DNA of 64,000 bases from Nocardia kruczakiae NBRC 101016 (GTDB lineage Bacteria; Actinomycetota; Actinomycetes; Mycobacteriales; Mycobacteriaceae). The position numbers were made by a program, and so were the translations under genes. The stretch is from NCBI RefSeq assembly GCF_001612965.1, contig NZ_BDBL01000041.1:22775-86774 (forward strand), read 5' to 3'. Positions within the stretch are counted from its first letter, which is position 1. Every line of letters starts with the position of its first letter. This document shows positions 62,511 through 64,000 of the stretch, one piece after another. The notes beneath the pieces are model-generated. The model did no database searches. It had not been told where the DNA came from and was given only the letters and a program-made list of their open reading frames with translations.

Positions 62511-63419
62511 TCAGCGCCCGCCCGGCCGGCGCAGCCGCAACCTCGCCGACGACTCGCGAATGCCCGGCGGTCGCCGCAGCCGCAACCGGGCGCCCTCGCC
62601 GATCGGCGGAATCCGCCGGGCCGCACGCCGCTGCGCGCGGCGTTCGGCCGGTTTGTGATGCCAGGTCTCCGGCCGGGCCGCCACCCAGCGCTGCGAGCGC
62701 CACGCGAACGGAATGTGCGCGAGGTACAGGCCGACCAGCACCATCAGCAGGATCAGCGGATAGGTGATCAGCGCGGCCCCGGCCAGCGCGACCAGCACCA
62801 GCAGCAGTGCCGCCGCCTGCGGCGCCACCGACACCGACTTCATCGCCAGCGTCGGGATCGTGCTGACGGCGAGCAGGGCCGCGAAGACGGTCCACGCCGC
62901 CACCACCGGGAAGTTGTTCCACCATCCCTCGCCGAACTGGCTGTGCAGCGCGATCGGCAGTAGCGCGATCAACGCCGCCGCCGGCGCGGGGACGCCGGTG
63001 AAGTATTCGCGCTCCCAGTCGGGCCGGGTGTCGTCGTCCATGATCGTGTTGAACCGGGCCAGGCGCAGCACGAGGCTCACCGTGTAGATCAGCGCGATGA
63101 TCCAGCCCGCGCTGTCCTGGCGCAGAAAGGTCACATACAGCACCAGGGCCGGGGCGACGCCGAAGGAGATGGCATCGGCCAGCGAATCCAGTTCGGCGCC
63201 GATCTTGGTGGTGGCCGACAGCATCCGGGCCAGCCGGCCGTCGAGGGTGTCGAGGACGGCGGCCGCGCCGATCATCGCCAGGGCGATGTCGAGCGAGCCG
63301 TCGAGTGCGAATTTCACCGCCGACAGTCCGGCACACAGCGCCAGGATCGTCACGATGCTCGGCAGCAGGCGGATCGTGCGGCGGCGGCGACCCGGTTCGG
63401 TCACGGTGTTCTCGATCAT
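62511..63419 (-). CDS. pssA: CDP-diacylglycerol-serine O-phosphatidyltransferase
   Basis: A 302-residue membrane enzyme making phosphatidylserine from CDP-diacylglycerol and serine. The CDP-alcohol motif D(x)2DG(x)2AR(x)8G(x)3D(x)3D is complete in DTLDGRLARMLS...GAELDSLAD (about 57-83). About eight membrane segments follow. The C-terminal 50 residues are strongly basic (RRAQRRAARR and two RLRLRRP copies), longer than usual and possibly lipid- or ribosome-contacting. The ATG overlaps the psd stop. Confidence 0.94.
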   Translation of the reverse strand: MIENTVTEPGRRRRTIRLLPSIVTILALCAGLSAVKFALDGSLDIALAMIGAAAVLDTLDGRLARMLSATTKIGAELDSLADAISFGVAPALVLYVTFLRQDSAGWIIALIYTVSLVLRLARFNTIMDDDTRPDWEREYFTGVPAPAAALIALLPIALHSQFGEGWWNNFPVVAAWTVFAALLAVSTIPTLAMKSVSVAPQAAALLLVLVALAGAALITYPLILLMVLVGLYLAHIPFAWRSQRWVAARPETWHHKPAERRAQRRAARRIPPIGEGARLRLRRPPGIRESSARLRLRRPGGR

Positions 63420-64000
63420 GGCAGCAGTTCGGCCAGCACCGTTTCCGCGCCGATCGTGCGCTGCCCGGGCTCGACCAGCAGCCGGGTGCCGACCGGGAAG
63501 TAGGTGTCGACCCGCGAGCCGAACCGGATCAGACCGTAGGTTTCGCCGATGCTCAACGCGTCGCCGACCTTGGCGTCGCAGACGATGCGGCGGGCCAGCA
63601 GTCCGGCGATCTGCACGACCGTCACCAGCTGACCCGAGGCGGTCTCCAGCACCATGCTGTTGCGCTCGTTCACCGAACTGGCCTCCGGCAGATCCGCCGA
63701 GCGGAACTGACCGCGCTGGTAGGCGATGGTGCGCACGGTGCCCGAGACCGGGGTGCGCTGCACGTGCACGTCGAGCACCGACAGGAAGATGCTCACCCGG
63801 GGCAGCGGGGTGTCGCCGAGATTCAGTTCGGCCGGCGGCACCGCGGTGTCGACGAGCGCGATCTCACCGTCGGCGGGGGCGACGACGATATTCGCCCGAT
63901 TCGGCGGCACCCGGTGCGGGTGCCGGAAGAAGGCCGCCGAGGCCGCGGCCGCGGTGAGTCCGGTGCGGCGCAGCCAGCGCCGGCGCGCCGCCGACGGACC
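63416..64000 (-). CDS. psd: Phosphatidylserine decarboxylase (partial, N-terminus outside window)
   Basis: The frame runs from the right edge (RRRWLRRTGLTAAAASAAFF) to the stop at 63416, 194 codons. Segments VVAPADGEIALVD, LPRVSIFLSVLDVHVQRTPVSG and VQIAGLLARRIVCDA identify Psd. The self-cleavage site is in LIRFGSRVD, where Ser becomes the pyruvoyl group. It converts phosphatidylserine to phosphatidylethanolamine, directly after PssA. It is truncated only by the window edge. A few dozen N-terminal residues are missing. Confidence 0.94.
   Translation of the reverse strand, partial: GPSAARRRWLRRTGLTAAAASAAFFRHPHRVPPNRANIVVAPADGEIALVDTAVPPAELNLGDTPLPRVSIFLSVLDVHVQRTPVSGTVRTIAYQRGQFRSADLPEASSVNERNSMVLETASGQLVTVVQIAGLLARRIVCDAKVGDALSIGETYGLIRFGSRVDTYFPVGTRLLVEPGQRTIGAETVLAELLP

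Overview
The window is chromosomal DNA from a high-GC actinomycete of the order Mycobacteriales, most likely a Nocardia or close relative. The evidence is the strong G/C third-codon bias, frequent GTG/TTG starts, F420 enzymes, PknG and mycobacterial-type MutT3/SodC/GNAT proteins, and above all gene order. From recalled knowledge of M. tuberculosis, the backbone runs parallel to Rv0407 to Rv0437c: fgd, pta, ackA, pknG, glnH, glnX, mutT3, thiE, thiOSG ... thiD, thiC ... xthA, GNAT, def, DUF3263, LytR_C, sodC, carboxylate-amine ligase ... Cdc48-like ATPase, pssA, psd. No phage, insertion sequence, integrase or CRISPR array was seen.

Layout. 1-7650: end of F420-dependent glucose-6-phosphate dehydrogenase, a Ser/Thr kinase with a probable extracellular propeller sensor, two further F420-type oxidoreductases on the minus strand, then the acetate pair pta-ackA. 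7658-12471 (minus): the glnX-glnH-pknG amino-acid sensing operon. 12617-16293: mutT3, thiE and the coupled thiO-thiS-thiG operon. 16334-19662: an ABC exporter preceded by two back-to-back palindromes, a class III nucleotide cyclase and a small membrane protein. 19929-29134: a six-gene catabolic operon (AtuA/DUF1446, acyl-CoA dehydrogenase, carboxylase beta, biotinylated carboxylase alpha, acyl-CoA dehydrogenase, crotonase) followed by a TetR regulator. It has the same gene order as Rv0976c-Rv0971c, which in M. tuberculosis lies elsewhere in the chromosome. 29236-33965: a micro-protein, tRNA-Glu, a GT2-GtrA glycosyltransferase, thiD, a small basic protein, and an epoxide hydrolase divergent from a TetR with twin operators. 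34015-36231: an FAD monooxygenase divergent from a TetR with TTAAC operators. 36348-38092: thiC under a TPP riboswitch. 38142-43404: homogentisate dioxygenase and fumarylacetoacetase, a TetR, and a FadE5-like acyl-CoA dehydrogenase. 43517-52758: repair, deformylase, envelope and redox genes. 52777-58735 (minus): a complete Mrp-type cation/proton antiporter operon. 58855-64000 (minus): a polytopic membrane protein, a two-domain AAA ATPase, and the phosphatidylethanolamine pathway (pssA, psd), with psd cut by the window edge.

The thiamine genes (thiE, thiOSG, thiD, thiC) are split by inserted modules, but only thiC carries a recognisable TPP riboswitch. Three TetR-linked catabolic or oxidative units and the AtuA-type carboxylase operon are the most accessory-looking parts. 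The AtuA-type operon is the best candidate for an undescribed pathway: both dehydrogenases have the isovaleryl-CoA-dehydrogenase arrangement of the catalytic base, the carboxylase is of the methylcrotonyl/geranyl-CoA class, and the crotonase lacks one of the two usual glutamates.
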